Assembly (NCBI GenBank): GCA_963812255.1
Contig: CAWEUM010000002.1
Location: forward strand, 186,001-250,000
DNA: 64,000 nt
Source of the DNA: DATJGR01 sp963812255
GTDB taxonomy: Bacteria > Pseudomonadota > Gammaproteobacteria > Pseudomonadales > Azotimanducaceae
Direction of reading: 5' to 3'
The position numbers and the translations under genes were made by a program. Shown piece by piece: positions 53,971 through 64,000 of the stretch; within the stretch, counting starts at the first letter, position 1; each line of letters opens with the position of its first letter. Under the pieces are notes generated by a model, which had not been told where the DNA came from, searched no databases, and saw only the letters and a program-made list of their open reading frames with translations.

Positions 53971-56571
53971 ATGAAATCGAAGCCGTTGATCACGCTCGAC
54001 GACGTTCTATTGCAATTTCGCTCGAACGGCACCGTGCTGACCGGTAGCGAGCGCTTGAAACGCGCACTGATCGATGCGTACGGCGCACATCAGAGTGCGC
54101 TTTCGACGACGACGCAGCCGCGCGCGCCGATCTTCACGCTAACGGAATACCTGCGCGAGAAATTCGCGGCACTGCAGCACCTGGGGGCGGTGGATGTCGA
54201 ACTGTTGAGCCCGAGCGCTCAGCGGCTGGCGTGGCTCGAATGCTGCCCGCCATCTGCCGACCTCGATGCGGAAGGCCTGTATGAGCGAATCGCAGACGCA
54301 TGGCGCCTGGTTCATGACTGGGGGCTGAGCGGAGACCTGGCGCAATTCAACGACAACGAAAATCATCGGTTGTTCCGTAGCTGGATAGAAGCATTCAGGC
54401 GAGAAGCAGAAGCCCGCCACTGGACGTCCGAAGCCGAATTGACATCGTTCATTGCAGATGCAGTGGAAAATGGATCGTTGTCCGCCGAACCGCTGCTATT
54501 GCTCGGATTCGATGTCGTGCCGCCGAGTTTGCAGAGCCTGCTCGACGTACAGCAGCGCCGCGGCGTTTCGGTGCGCGTACATACCATGCGGCAGGATCTC
54601 GCGAGCCGTCTCGCAATCGCATCTGCAGGAAACGCCCAACAAGAGTTGCGAGCCGCGGTCCACTGGGCGAAGGAAATTCTGCTGACTGCGAATCAACCAA
54701 CGACGATCGGTATCGCGGTACGGGATCTAACGACATCACACGATCGCGTCGTACGTGAACTCGATGCGATCTTGCGACCGCACGACAGCGACGCAGAACC
54801 CGCAACGAGTCCATACAATGTTTCCGGCGGCGTCGCATTGAGCACCATTGGCGTGGTGAGCGACGCACTTGATTTCCTCGATTGGCTTTTCGAGCCGTTT
54901 CTCTACCCGCATGTCGCACGGATCCTGCGCTCGCCGTTCCTCAGCTTCGACATGTCGCCTTCGAAAGCTCTGGATTCGGCGCTACCCGAATCCTTCGACG
55001 CGGGTCGATTTGCGACACATGCGCGTAACGCGCTCCTGCGCGAACTTGTCGATCGCGCGCGACGAATCGGCCTGGTGGGGCTCGATACCGCAATCACCGA
55101 AATGCACGCGATTCTAGAGGCAGCGGGCTGGCCTAATCTGGCGCGGCTTTCCGGCGAGACTTACCAGGCGCATCAGGCATTTCTCGAACTGCTCGATGAG
55201 TTGGCGACCCATACAGGATTGATGCGGCCCCGCCACTTCAGCGCGATGATCAGCCAAATTCGGCACGCGGCAGATCATCGGCTCTTTGCCCCCGAACGGC
55301 CCCGGGCAGCGCTTCAGGTGCTCGGCTATCTCGAGACGGTCGGGCTCCAATTCACGCACTTGCGGGTCATTGGGCTCAATCACCTCGACTGGCCCGGCGC
55401 ACCGGAACCGAACCCGTACGTCCCGCTGCGACTACTACGCGCCGCCAATGTAGTGCGTTCGGACGCTGAAGGAGAGATCGCATTCGCTCGACGAATGATC
55501 CACCACTGGCAGCACGCTGCCGATACGGTCGTGTTCAGCTACTCGAACCCAAGCGACGATACCGAAGGTCACGTGAGTCCACTCGTCGGTGACCTGCAAG
55601 CCCCGCTGCACACCCTGGACGAAGACATATCGCACTCCGGCCACCCATACCTGATGCGGCGGCGATCGGTTCGACTGGAGGAGCGCGCAGAGGCCAACGT
55701 AGGCGCCATTCAGATGGGTCGGCTGCGCAATCGGGGCACAGGTGTTCTGCGCGACCAGTCGGCCTGCCCGTTTCGTGCCTTCGCTCGCCACCGACTTCAC
55801 GCGTCCACGCGGCGATCACCGCATTCGTACCCGGATGCAGTCGAACTCGGTGTCGCGATCCACGCCGCACTACGCAACCTATTCGACCGTCTGGGTCCGG
55901 TGATCGACCCGAATCGACTCGATGCAGAGGCGCTCGAGACCAGTCTCGACGCGGCCGTGTCCGCTGCGCTGGCGAGCTATCAGCATCTCCCGGCCGAGCT
56001 TCGATTGCCTGAGCGGGTACGCCTGAAGAATCTGTTGCTCGAATGGCTCGAGGTCGAACGGGCGAGACCGCCGTTTCGCGTGGTCGCCAACGAACACGCC
56101 ACGACAATCTCGTTGGGGGGAATTGAATTTCGTCTGCGAATCGACCGAATCGATGCCGTGAATTCGAACGAAGGAATGCTGGTGATGGACTACAAGACCG
56201 GCGTGACGTCTGCAAATGCGGTCCTCGGCGCGCGACTCGAGGAACCACAACTACCGATGTACGCACTGAGCATACCCGCGTGCATCGCAATCGGATTCGC
56301 TCGCATTCGCCGCAACGAATGCCGCCTGAGCGGGTGGTCCGAAAAGCGCTTCGAGCAATCCCCGGATATCCGGCTCGATGCTCCGCCGACGGAGTTTGCT
56401 GGTGGCTGGGAGCAACTCAAACGGGCCTGGAACGATCATCTGACGCGGCTTGCGGAGGATTTTCGACGCGGGGCTGCCGATGTCGACCCGCGCAACGCGA
56501 AAGCATGTCGCGAATGCGATCTTCACGCGCTGTGCCGCATTCGCGAGACCCGCCGGTTTGCATTCGACTGA
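53971..56571 (+). CDS. AddB-like PD-(D/E)XK nuclease with Fe-S cysteines
   Basis: An 866-residue protein of the AddB-like DNA repair nuclease type. The N-terminal two thirds form a degenerate helicase-like fold without a Walker A motif. The C-terminal nuclease has RIDRIDAV (D725/D728), MVMDYKTG-like LVMDYKTG (D740, K742) and QLPMYAL. Four cysteines, C599 in DQSACPFRAF and C846, C849 and C855 in CRECDLHALC, are spaced as in the AddB iron-sulfur cluster that holds the nuclease domain together. The AddA-like helicase gene follows after 16 bases. The pair probably processes double-strand breaks. Confidence 0.85.
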   Translation: MKSKPLITLDDVLLQFRSNGTVLTGSERLKRALIDAYGAHQSALSTTTQPRAPIFTLTEYLREKFAALQHLGAVDVELLSPSAQRLAWLECCPPSADLDAEGLYERIADAWRLVHDWGLSGDLAQFNDNENHRLFRSWIEAFRREAEARHWTSEAELTSFIADAVENGSLSAEPLLLLGFDVVPPSLQSLLDVQQRRGVSVRVHTMRQDLASRLAIASAGNAQQELRAAVHWAKEILLTANQPTTIGIAVRDLTTSHDRVVRELDAILRPHDSDAEPATSPYNVSGGVALSTIGVVSDALDFLDWLFEPFLYPHVARILRSPFLSFDMSPSKALDSALPESFDAGRFATHARNALLRELVDRARRIGLVGLDTAITEMHAILEAAGWPNLARLSGETYQAHQAFLELLDELATHTGLMRPRHFSAMISQIRHAADHRLFAPERPRAALQVLGYLETVGLQFTHLRVIGLNHLDWPGAPEPNPYVPLRLLRAANVVRSDAEGEIAFARRMIHHWQHAADTVVFSYSNPSDDTEGHVSPLVGDLQAPLHTLDEDISHSGHPYLMRRRSVRLEERAEANVGAIQMGRLRNRGTGVLRDQSACPFRAFARHRLHASTRRSPHSYPDAVELGVAIHAALRNLFDRLGPVIDPNRLDAEALETSLDAAVSAALASYQHLPAELRLPERVRLKNLLLEWLEVERARPPFRVVANEHATTISLGGIEFRLRIDRIDAVNSNEGMLVMDYKTGVTSANAVLGARLEEPQLPMYALSIPACIAIGFARIRRNECRLSGWSEKRFEQSPDIRLDAPPTEFAGGWEQLKRAWNDHLTRLAEDFRRGAADVDPRNAKACRECDLHALCRIRETRRFAFD

Positions 56572-56587
56572 CTCGCTACCCGGAGAC

Positions 56588-59293
56588 GTGTCCGACGACC
56601 GGCAACGCTCGCGGGCGGTCGATGTTCTTCGATCCGTCGTCGTACAGGCACCCGCCGGATCCGGCAAGACCGCATTGCTGGTCGAGCGGTTCGTCAACCT
56701 GCTCGCCGTCGTCGATCGGCCTGAAGAAATACTCGCCATCACATTCACGCGCAAAGCCGCGGGCGAAATGCGGGCGCGCGTGCTGGCGCTTCTGGACGAC
56801 GGCAGCGCGCGCGCAGAGGCGATTCGTCTACGCAGTAGCTCACTCGGCTGGCACCTGGAAACGCAGCCGTCACGTCTGCGGATCCAGACGATCGACGCAC
56901 TTTGCACAGCCCTGGCTCGCCGACTACCGATCACGAGCGGCCTAGGCGACCGCCTCAACGTCGTTGAAGACGCGGATGCGCTGTATGCAGACGCAGTCGG
57001 TCGGCTGTTCCAACGACTCGACATGCCCGATCCGTTCAATTCGGATCTGATCGGACTGCTCGAACTCTTCGACAACGATTACGCGCGCGTCCGTGCGGCA
57101 ATGATCGCGATGCTCGCGCGGCGCGATCAATGGTTCGGTGTGGTCGGATCAGTATTGCTCGCGGGTCGAACCAATGATCGGCCGAATGGGGTCGACGAAC
57201 GCGCACGATCCACGGCGATAGCGCACACGATCGAAGCTGGAATCGAGTCGCTGCATCGATCTGCAATCGAAGACATCGAAGCCGATCTCAATGAGGATCT
57301 CCGCGTCCGTTTGAACGAATGTGCGGCTGACGCCGCCACGCGTCTCGACCGTCCATGGACTAGCCGTAGCCTGGAGCGCATCGAGGCGTGGCGGTTCGTC
57401 GCAGAACTCGTGGCGACGCAGGACGGTAACCCCAGAGCCCGACTTGGCAAAGCGCAGGGATTCGGCTCCCGTTCCAATGACACCTCATCAAAGGCGCGCT
57501 TGAGGTCATTGATCGACGATTTGGCCGAGGACGGTTTGATTGCGCGGATTGCGTCACTTCGTACCCTACCGAACACACACCTGGATCCGACTGAAGTCAA
57601 ATCAATCGTCGCGGTCGCGACAGCGCTTGCGCTGGCAGGTCTGGAACTCGGCAGGGTGTTTCGCAAACATCACGTAGTAGATTTCGCGGAACTGACATTC
57701 GCTGCACACCGCGCGCTCGGCGAAGCCGAGTCGCCAACAGATCTGGCGCTCGCGCTCGACTATCGGATCAAGCATCTACTGGTGGATGAATTTCAAGATA
57801 CGTCGGCTACCCAGTATCGACTGCTCGCCCGATTGATTCAGGAGTGGCCGAGCGACGCGACGCGATCGATGTTCATCGTCGGCGATCCGATGCAGTCGAT
57901 CTACCGATTCCGCGACGCCGATGTTGCATTGTTTCAGCGGACCCGACGCCACGGAATCGGGGAACTGCAACTGGAGCCGATCGATCTGACCAGCAACTTT
58001 CGTTCTTCGCCTGCGCTCGTGGATTGGTGTAACACCACGTTCGCGGCGGCATTCGGTTCCATCGATGATCCGGTGCTCGGTCGCGTGGCGTTCTCGCCGT
58101 CGACGGCTGTGCGCGGGGAACGGCTCGACGATGGATGCGAGATCGTGCTCATTGCGTGTGACCGCGACGACGGCGCACACGACGAGTCGCGCATTCTCGT
58201 GGAACACATCGAACGCGTTCGCGCGCAGCATCCGACCGAATCGGTTGCCGTCCTGGCGCGCAACCGCATGCACATGGAGTCCGTCATGGGCCGACTCACC
58301 GCGCGCGAAATCGCATGGGTTGGCACCGATATTCACTCGCTGTCGGAATCCCCCGTCATCAGTGACCTGATGAGTCTCGCCAGAGCGCTTTCGTCAGACG
58401 ATGATCGAATCGCATGGCTCGCGCTGCTGCGCGCACCGTTCGTCGGCCTGACACTGAACGATCTCGAAATCGTCGCCGAGGCTGAAGACGGGCCTGCAGC
58501 GTTTGTCCGCGACGACGTGCGTCACCCTGCCCTGTCCGGCGACGGCCAGACGCGTTTGCGACGGGTTCGCCCCCTCTTGAAGCGTGCACGACGGCACCGT
58601 AGCCAAATACGGGCACGAGCATGGATCGAGAGTGCGTTCATCGGACTTGGCGGTATGGACGCCTATGAAATCGCCGACGCTACAATGCACGTCGAGCGCT
58701 TTCTGAACATCATAGATGAGGGGCATGCGCGGACGCTCGATGTCGACCGTCTCGAACGTTCGGTGGCACGTCTGTTCGCCGAGCCGTCCGCGACTACCGA
58801 TTACGTCACCGCTTCAGTCAACGTGATGACGATCCACCGCGCCAAAGGTCTGGAGTTCGATCATGTATTCGTGCCCGGTTTGCACAAGGTCAACCGAATT
58901 GACGATCCAGCAACGGTGCTCTGGCGCCCCGAAGGCAACCATCTATTGCTCGGAGTGCCGGGTATCGGAAGACGGGGTGGCGTGTATCAGTGGCTGCAAC
59001 ACGAGGAGCGCCATCGAGACCGTCACGAGCAGACCCGCCTGCTTTACGTCGCCGCAACACGCGCGCGGCACAGTCTGCATCTGTTCGCGGCGCTCCCTGC
59101 AGATGGCGACGTGTTGCGCCGGCCACCGTCGCGTTCGTTGCTGGCAGGCATCTGGCCCACCGTCGCCGATCAGGCACAGATCATTCGGCAAACTGAGCCG
59201 ACGCTCGACGCGACTCAACCGAATCGTCGCCGCCTAATCCTGCCAGCCAACTACGTGTGGCATCCACCGACCGACGCCGAAGAGTCGGCGTGA
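56588..59293 (+). CDS. AddA/RecB-like UvrD-family helicase without nuclease domain
   Basis: The GTG at 56588, preceded by GGAG, gives 901 residues. Motif I is QAPAGSGKTALLVERF (Lys27) and Ia is TFTRKAAGEMRARV. Motif II is HLLVDEFQDTSATQ and III is VGDPMQSIYRFRDADV. IV is NFRSSPALVDW, V is VNVMTIHRAKGLEFDHVFVPGL and VI is QTRLLYVAATRARHSLHLF. True AddA and RecB continue with a C-terminal nuclease; this protein ends soon after motif VI (YVWHPPTDAEESA), so only the AddB-like partner has one. Same-strand position 16 bases after that gene implies a complex. Confidence 0.88.
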   Translation: MSDDRQRSRAVDVLRSVVVQAPAGSGKTALLVERFVNLLAVVDRPEEILAITFTRKAAGEMRARVLALLDDGSARAEAIRLRSSSLGWHLETQPSRLRIQTIDALCTALARRLPITSGLGDRLNVVEDADALYADAVGRLFQRLDMPDPFNSDLIGLLELFDNDYARVRAAMIAMLARRDQWFGVVGSVLLAGRTNDRPNGVDERARSTAIAHTIEAGIESLHRSAIEDIEADLNEDLRVRLNECAADAATRLDRPWTSRSLERIEAWRFVAELVATQDGNPRARLGKAQGFGSRSNDTSSKARLRSLIDDLAEDGLIARIASLRTLPNTHLDPTEVKSIVAVATALALAGLELGRVFRKHHVVDFAELTFAAHRALGEAESPTDLALALDYRIKHLLVDEFQDTSATQYRLLARLIQEWPSDATRSMFIVGDPMQSIYRFRDADVALFQRTRRHGIGELQLEPIDLTSNFRSSPALVDWCNTTFAAAFGSIDDPVLGRVAFSPSTAVRGERLDDGCEIVLIACDRDDGAHDESRILVEHIERVRAQHPTESVAVLARNRMHMESVMGRLTAREIAWVGTDIHSLSESPVISDLMSLARALSSDDDRIAWLALLRAPFVGLTLNDLEIVAEAEDGPAAFVRDDVRHPALSGDGQTRLRRVRPLLKRARRHRSQIRARAWIESAFIGLGGMDAYEIADATMHVERFLNIIDEGHARTLDVDRLERSVARLFAEPSATTDYVTASVNVMTIHRAKGLEFDHVFVPGLHKVNRIDDPATVLWRPEGNHLLLGVPGIGRRGGVYQWLQHEERHRDRHEQTRLLYVAATRARHSLHLFAALPADGDVLRRPPSRSLLAGIWPTVADQAQIIRQTEPTLDATQPNRRRLILPANYVWHPPTDAEESA

Positions 59294-59372
59294 TGCAATC
59301 GAAGACCCGAAGCCAACGGCAACGCGATGGGGACCTTGATTTTCCTGCGAACGGCGCCGAGAATCCGCCGCT

Positions 59373-59471
59373 ATGGATCACGCAGCGAACACGCGCCACA
59401 TCGCATCGACCGAGTCTCCGGATGCTCGTCGCGCCGCTACGTATTGGTTTGGCTACGCATTCGTGCATTAG
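59373..59471 (+). CDS. leader peptide of the DAHP synthase attenuator
   Basis: A 32-codon frame, MDHAANTRHIASTESPDAR then RAATYWFGYAFVH and TAG. Residues 24-30 read Tyr-Trp-Phe-Gly-Tyr-Ala-Phe, so five of seven codons are aromatic and all three aromatic amino acids occur. It ends 97 bases before the DAHP synthase start, with a terminator between them. A weak GAGAA ribosome site lies 9 bases upstream. Stalling of the ribosome at these codons when charged aromatic tRNAs run short would favour read-through. Confidence 0.65.
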   Translation: MDHAANTRHIASTESPDARRAATYWFGYAFVH

Positions 59472-59494
59472 CGTGGCCTGACCCGTGAATGGGA

Positions 59495-59512
59495 GGGCAA
59501 CGCAGGTTGCCC
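59495..59512 (+). other. upstream hairpin of the putative attenuator
   Basis: GGGCAAC at 59495-59501 pairs with GTTGCCC at 59506-59512 around a GCAG loop. It stands between the leader peptide stop and the terminator, where pause or antiterminator structures lie in amino acid attenuators. Its exact role needs a folding calculation. Confidence 0.5.
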
Positions 59513-59517
59513 CCGGG

Positions 59518-59556
59518 AAAACCCCGATCGGCAGCCGCCTCTCGGGGTTTTTTTTT
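59518..59556 (+). terminator. attenuator terminator before the DAHP synthase gene
   Basis: AAAACCCCGA at 59518-59527 pairs with TCGGGGTTTT at 59542-59551, and T residues run on to 59556. It ends 12 bases before the GTG start at 59569, leaving just room for the ACGAGGTG ribosome site. Such a place makes little sense as an ordinary terminator of the upstream helicase gene alone and fits a conditional attenuator. Confidence 0.75.
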
Positions 59557-59568
59557 ACGAGGTGAAAC

Positions 59569-60660
59569 GTGGAACAACTCGAAAATCTGAACGTGGTGGC
59601 ACAGGAACTGCTCGTCACCCCGGCGCAGTTGAAGGGGGAATTACCGGTCTCTGACGCCATACGTCGGCGGGTCAGCGACGCGCGTCAGCAGGTCCGAAAC
59701 ATTCTCAACGGGCGCGACGACCGTCTGCTGATCGTCGTCGGGCCGTGCTCGATTCACGATGTCCACGCCGCGGAAGACTATGCCCGACGCTTGGAAGCTC
59801 TCGCGCGCGAGGTGGCACCGACACTGCTGATCGTCATGCGCGCCTACTTCGAAAAACCGCGCACGACCGTAGGTTGGAAGGGGCTCGTCAACGATCCGTT
59901 CCTCGACGACACGTTTCATATCGAAGAGGGTATTCGAATCGCGCGACGGCTTCTGCTGCGAATCGCGGAGCTTGGCCTGCCGCTGAGCACCGAGGCCCTG
60001 GACCCGATTTCACCGCAGTATCTGCAGGAACTGATCGCATGGTCCGCGATCGGCGCACGCACCACCGAATCACAGACCCACCGCGAGATGGCATCGGGCC
60101 TGTCGTCTGCGGTCGGCTTCAAGAACGGAACCGACGGTAGCCTTGGTGTCGCCATCAACGCACTTCAGTCCGTGTCGAAACCACATCGATTTCTCGGCAT
60201 CAACCAATCAGGCCAGGTTTCGATCATTCATACCCGGGGCAACGGCGCTGCACACGTCGTGCTACGTGGAGGGCATGGCGGTCCGAACTACGACCGCGAC
60301 AGCGTCGCCGCGTGTGAGCGGGCGCTCGCAGAGGCGGGCCTGATGGCAAACATCATGATCGACTGCAGCCACGCGAATTCCGGCAAAGACCCGCTTCGTC
60401 AAGTGTCTGTCGCGCGGGACGCAGCGGCACAGATCAAGGCCGGGAATCGTTCGATCATCGGCCTGATGATCGAAAGCAACATCAACGCCGGCAACCAGAC
60501 GCTCACCAAAGACCTGGATCGACTGGCCTATGGTGTATCGGTCACCGATCCGTGCATCGACTGGCAGACCACCGCGAGTCTGTTGCGTGAACTGGCGTTT
60601 GAGTTGGGGGACGTTCTACCCAAACGACTGCGTAAGGGCGCGAGATCGGATGCGGCCTGA
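59569..60660 (+). CDS. 3-deoxy-7-phosphoheptulonate (DAHP) synthase, type I
   Basis: First enzyme of the shikimate pathway, condensing phosphoenolpyruvate and erythrose-4-phosphate. The GTG at 59569 follows an ACGAGGTG ribosome site and gives 363 residues of the AroF/AroG/AroH type. Key segments are VVGPCSIHDVHAAEDYARRL, MRAYFEKPRTTVGWKGLVNDP, GARTTESQTHREMASGLSSAVGFKNGTDG, RGGHGGPNYD and MIDCSHANSGKDP. I cannot tell which isozyme (feedback by Phe, Tyr or Trp) it is. Transcription seems controlled by the upstream leader and terminator. Confidence 0.95.
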   Translation: MEQLENLNVVAQELLVTPAQLKGELPVSDAIRRRVSDARQQVRNILNGRDDRLLIVVGPCSIHDVHAAEDYARRLEALAREVAPTLLIVMRAYFEKPRTTVGWKGLVNDPFLDDTFHIEEGIRIARRLLLRIAELGLPLSTEALDPISPQYLQELIAWSAIGARTTESQTHREMASGLSSAVGFKNGTDGSLGVAINALQSVSKPHRFLGINQSGQVSIIHTRGNGAAHVVLRGGHGGPNYDRDSVAACERALAEAGLMANIMIDCSHANSGKDPLRQVSVARDAAAQIKAGNRSIIGLMIESNINAGNQTLTKDLDRLAYGVSVTDPCIDWQTTASLLRELAFELGDVLPKRLRKGARSDAA

Positions 60661-60675
60661 CGTGTCCGATTCGGG

Positions 60676-61257
60676 TCACTGATAATAGGCGTGCTCACGG
60701 ATGCTGTGATCGGTGCTGTCTTTGATTGCGACCAGTTCCGGAATCTGCTCCAGCAACGAACGCTCGACACCCTGCTTCAAAGTGATGTCGACCGCCGAAC
60801 ATCCCTGGCAGCCGCCACCAAACTGCAGCACCGCAGTGTTGCCGTCGACAACCTCGATCAGCGTGACCTGGCCGCCATGCGATGCCAGCCCAGGATTGAT
60901 CTCGTTGTAGAGCACGTAGTTGATACGGTCTTCGAGCGGCGCGTCAGGGCCGACACTGGGCACGCGTGCGTTCGGCGCTTTGATGGTCAGCTGGCCACCC
61001 ATGCGATCGTCCTGATAGTCCACCACACCGCCTTCGAGGTAAGGCTCGCTGCGCTTTTCGATCCAGGCCGTAAAGCCGTCATAGCTGACGGGTACGTCGT
61101 CGCTCTGCTCTTCGCCGGGGCGGCAATACGCGATACAGGTTTCAGCGTGCGGGGTACCAGGTTGGCTGACGAACACCCGGATACCAATATCCGCGTGCTC
61201 CTGTTTTGCCAGCAATTCACGCAGATATGCCTGTGCAGTTTTTGAAATTTCGATCAT
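60676..61257 (-). CDS. nfuA: Fe-S biogenesis protein NfuA
   Basis: Carrier that accepts [4Fe-4S] clusters and passes them to target enzymes, especially under oxidative stress or iron limitation. The 193-residue protein has an N-terminal degenerate A-type domain (about 1-105) and a C-terminal Nfu domain with the cluster ligands C150xxC153 in GGGCQGCSA. The start codon lies five bases from an IscR-type palindrome. It converges on the DAHP synthase gene. Fe-S clients in this window include CysH and RimO. Confidence 0.96.
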   Translation of the reverse strand: MIEISKTAQAYLRELLAKQEHADIGIRVFVSQPGTPHAETCIAYCRPGEEQSDDVPVSYDGFTAWIEKRSEPYLEGGVVDYQDDRMGGQLTIKAPNARVPSVGPDAPLEDRINYVLYNEINPGLASHGGQVTLIEVVDGNTAVLQFGGGCQGCSAVDITLKQGVERSLLEQIPELVAIKDSTDHSIREHAYYQ

Positions 61258-61262
61258 GGAAC

Positions 61263-61287
61263 ATACCCGACTAAATCAGTCGGGTAT
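61263..61287. promoter_or_regulatory. IscR type-1 binding site upstream of nfuA
   Basis: ATACCCGACT (61263-61272), AAATC, AGTCGGGTAT (61278-61287) is a perfect palindrome. It agrees at every position with the published type-1 IscR pattern ATASYYGACT-RWWWY-AGTCRRSTAT, and one further pair of bases on each side extends it. It begins five bases upstream of the nfuA start on the minus strand. [2Fe-2S]-IscR would repress nfuA here when clusters are plentiful. Confidence 0.85.
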
Positions 61288-61527
61288 GTTACGCAATCGA
61301 ATGCGACGTGGCCAGCGTGTCCACGCCCAGTGAATCGATCTTGACGCTCCTTTCGGGGTGGTGAGACCGTTCTGAGTGGCTTTGGCCGATGCGGCTGAGC
61401 CTCCTTCACCGGCCGGAACCTGCCGCCAACTAGGATGAACGCAGCTCATGTTGACCGCAAATTACTTCCATTGCGTTCACGTTCACGGCCGGTAGCATGG
61501 CGGGTTCGTGTGTCTGATGGATTTTCG
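61288..61527 (+). other. metH leader region, possible cobalamin-type element (unproven)
   Basis: The 240 bases before metH hold no protein-like frame. They are rich in short inverted repeats; a stretch at about 61409-61428 (GGCCGGAACCTGCCGCC) resembles the B12 box of cobalamin riboswitches (GYCMGGAGACCTGCC) but lacks a base in the GAGACC core. A GGTGAGACC element lies about 60 bases before. The canonical CCACTG element was not found, so this is only a candidate leader. Confidence 0.25.

Positions 61528-64000
<2,473 letters not shown>

Noticed and set aside
61291..61527. S-adenosylhomocysteine riboswitch before metH
   Set aside because: The conserved GAGGAGCGCUGC and GGCUCGG segments of that class were not found on the plus strand.

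Overview
The window looks like chromosome from a GC-rich gammaproteobacterium. No tRNA, rRNA, CRISPR array, insertion sequence or phage gene was recognised. About 18.1-38 kb follows, as recalled without a database check, the gene neighbourhood of Pseudomonas: tusDCB-tusE, cysG, serS, rarA, lolA, ftsK, trxB, aat, bpt, infA, clpA, clpS, cspD, icd, mnmA, hflD, purB. The thrH/cysH/cysB group at 46-48.7 kb also resembles Pseudomonas. Many genes are translationally coupled through 1-4 base start/stop overlaps.

Layout: (1) 0.2-2.3 kb, a periplasmic di-haem peroxidase and a cytochrome b561; (2) 2.4-5 kb, a decayed ArsA ATPase fragment, then a UvrD/Rep-type helicase behind a LexA box; (3) 5.1-6.6 kb, an oxidative or metal stress group (bufferin-like Cys peptide, glutathione peroxidase, MsrB) behind an ECF-sigma-like promoter; (4) 6.6-17 kb, glycogen metabolism (glgC, glgP-glgA-glgB, malQ) with zwf; (5) 17.1-38 kb, the conserved housekeeping block: tRNA thiolation, sirohaem, SerRS, fluoride channel, lipoprotein carrier, FtsK, thioredoxin reductase, N-end rule and ClpAP, isocitrate dehydrogenase, molybdopterin genes, mnmA-hflD-purB; (6) 38-45.7 kb, an acetyltransferase, the glyoxylate shunt (malate synthase, isocitrate lyase) and the methylcitrate cycle (prpB-prpC-prpD); (7) 45.9-48.7 kb, ThrH and assimilatory sulfate reduction (cysH, thioredoxin-like protein, cysB); (8) 48.8-53.8 kb, small conserved genes (nucleotidase, DUF465, VWA, DnaJ-like, PilZ, TerB-like) and rimO; (9) 54-59.3 kb, an AddB-like nuclease and AddA-like helicase pair; (10) 59.4-64 kb, DAHP synthase behind an apparent aromatic attenuator, nfuA under an IscR-type palindrome, and metH running off the right edge.

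The main observations are regulatory: a leader peptide with Tyr-Trp-Phe-Gly-Tyr-Ala-Phe followed by a terminator before the DAHP synthase gene; a perfect type-1 IscR palindrome abutting nfuA; a LexA box 8 bp from the helicase start; and an ECF-like promoter before an orphan bufferin-like gene. Three conserved coding regions (lolA, aceB, acetyltransferase plus C-terminal domain) are each broken by an apparent single-base indel. Because lolA is normally essential, at least some of these are probably sequence errors. The metabolic theme is carbon storage (glycogen) together with use of C2 and C3 compounds (glyoxylate shunt, methylcitrate cycle), with icd and aceA both present at the isocitrate branch point.
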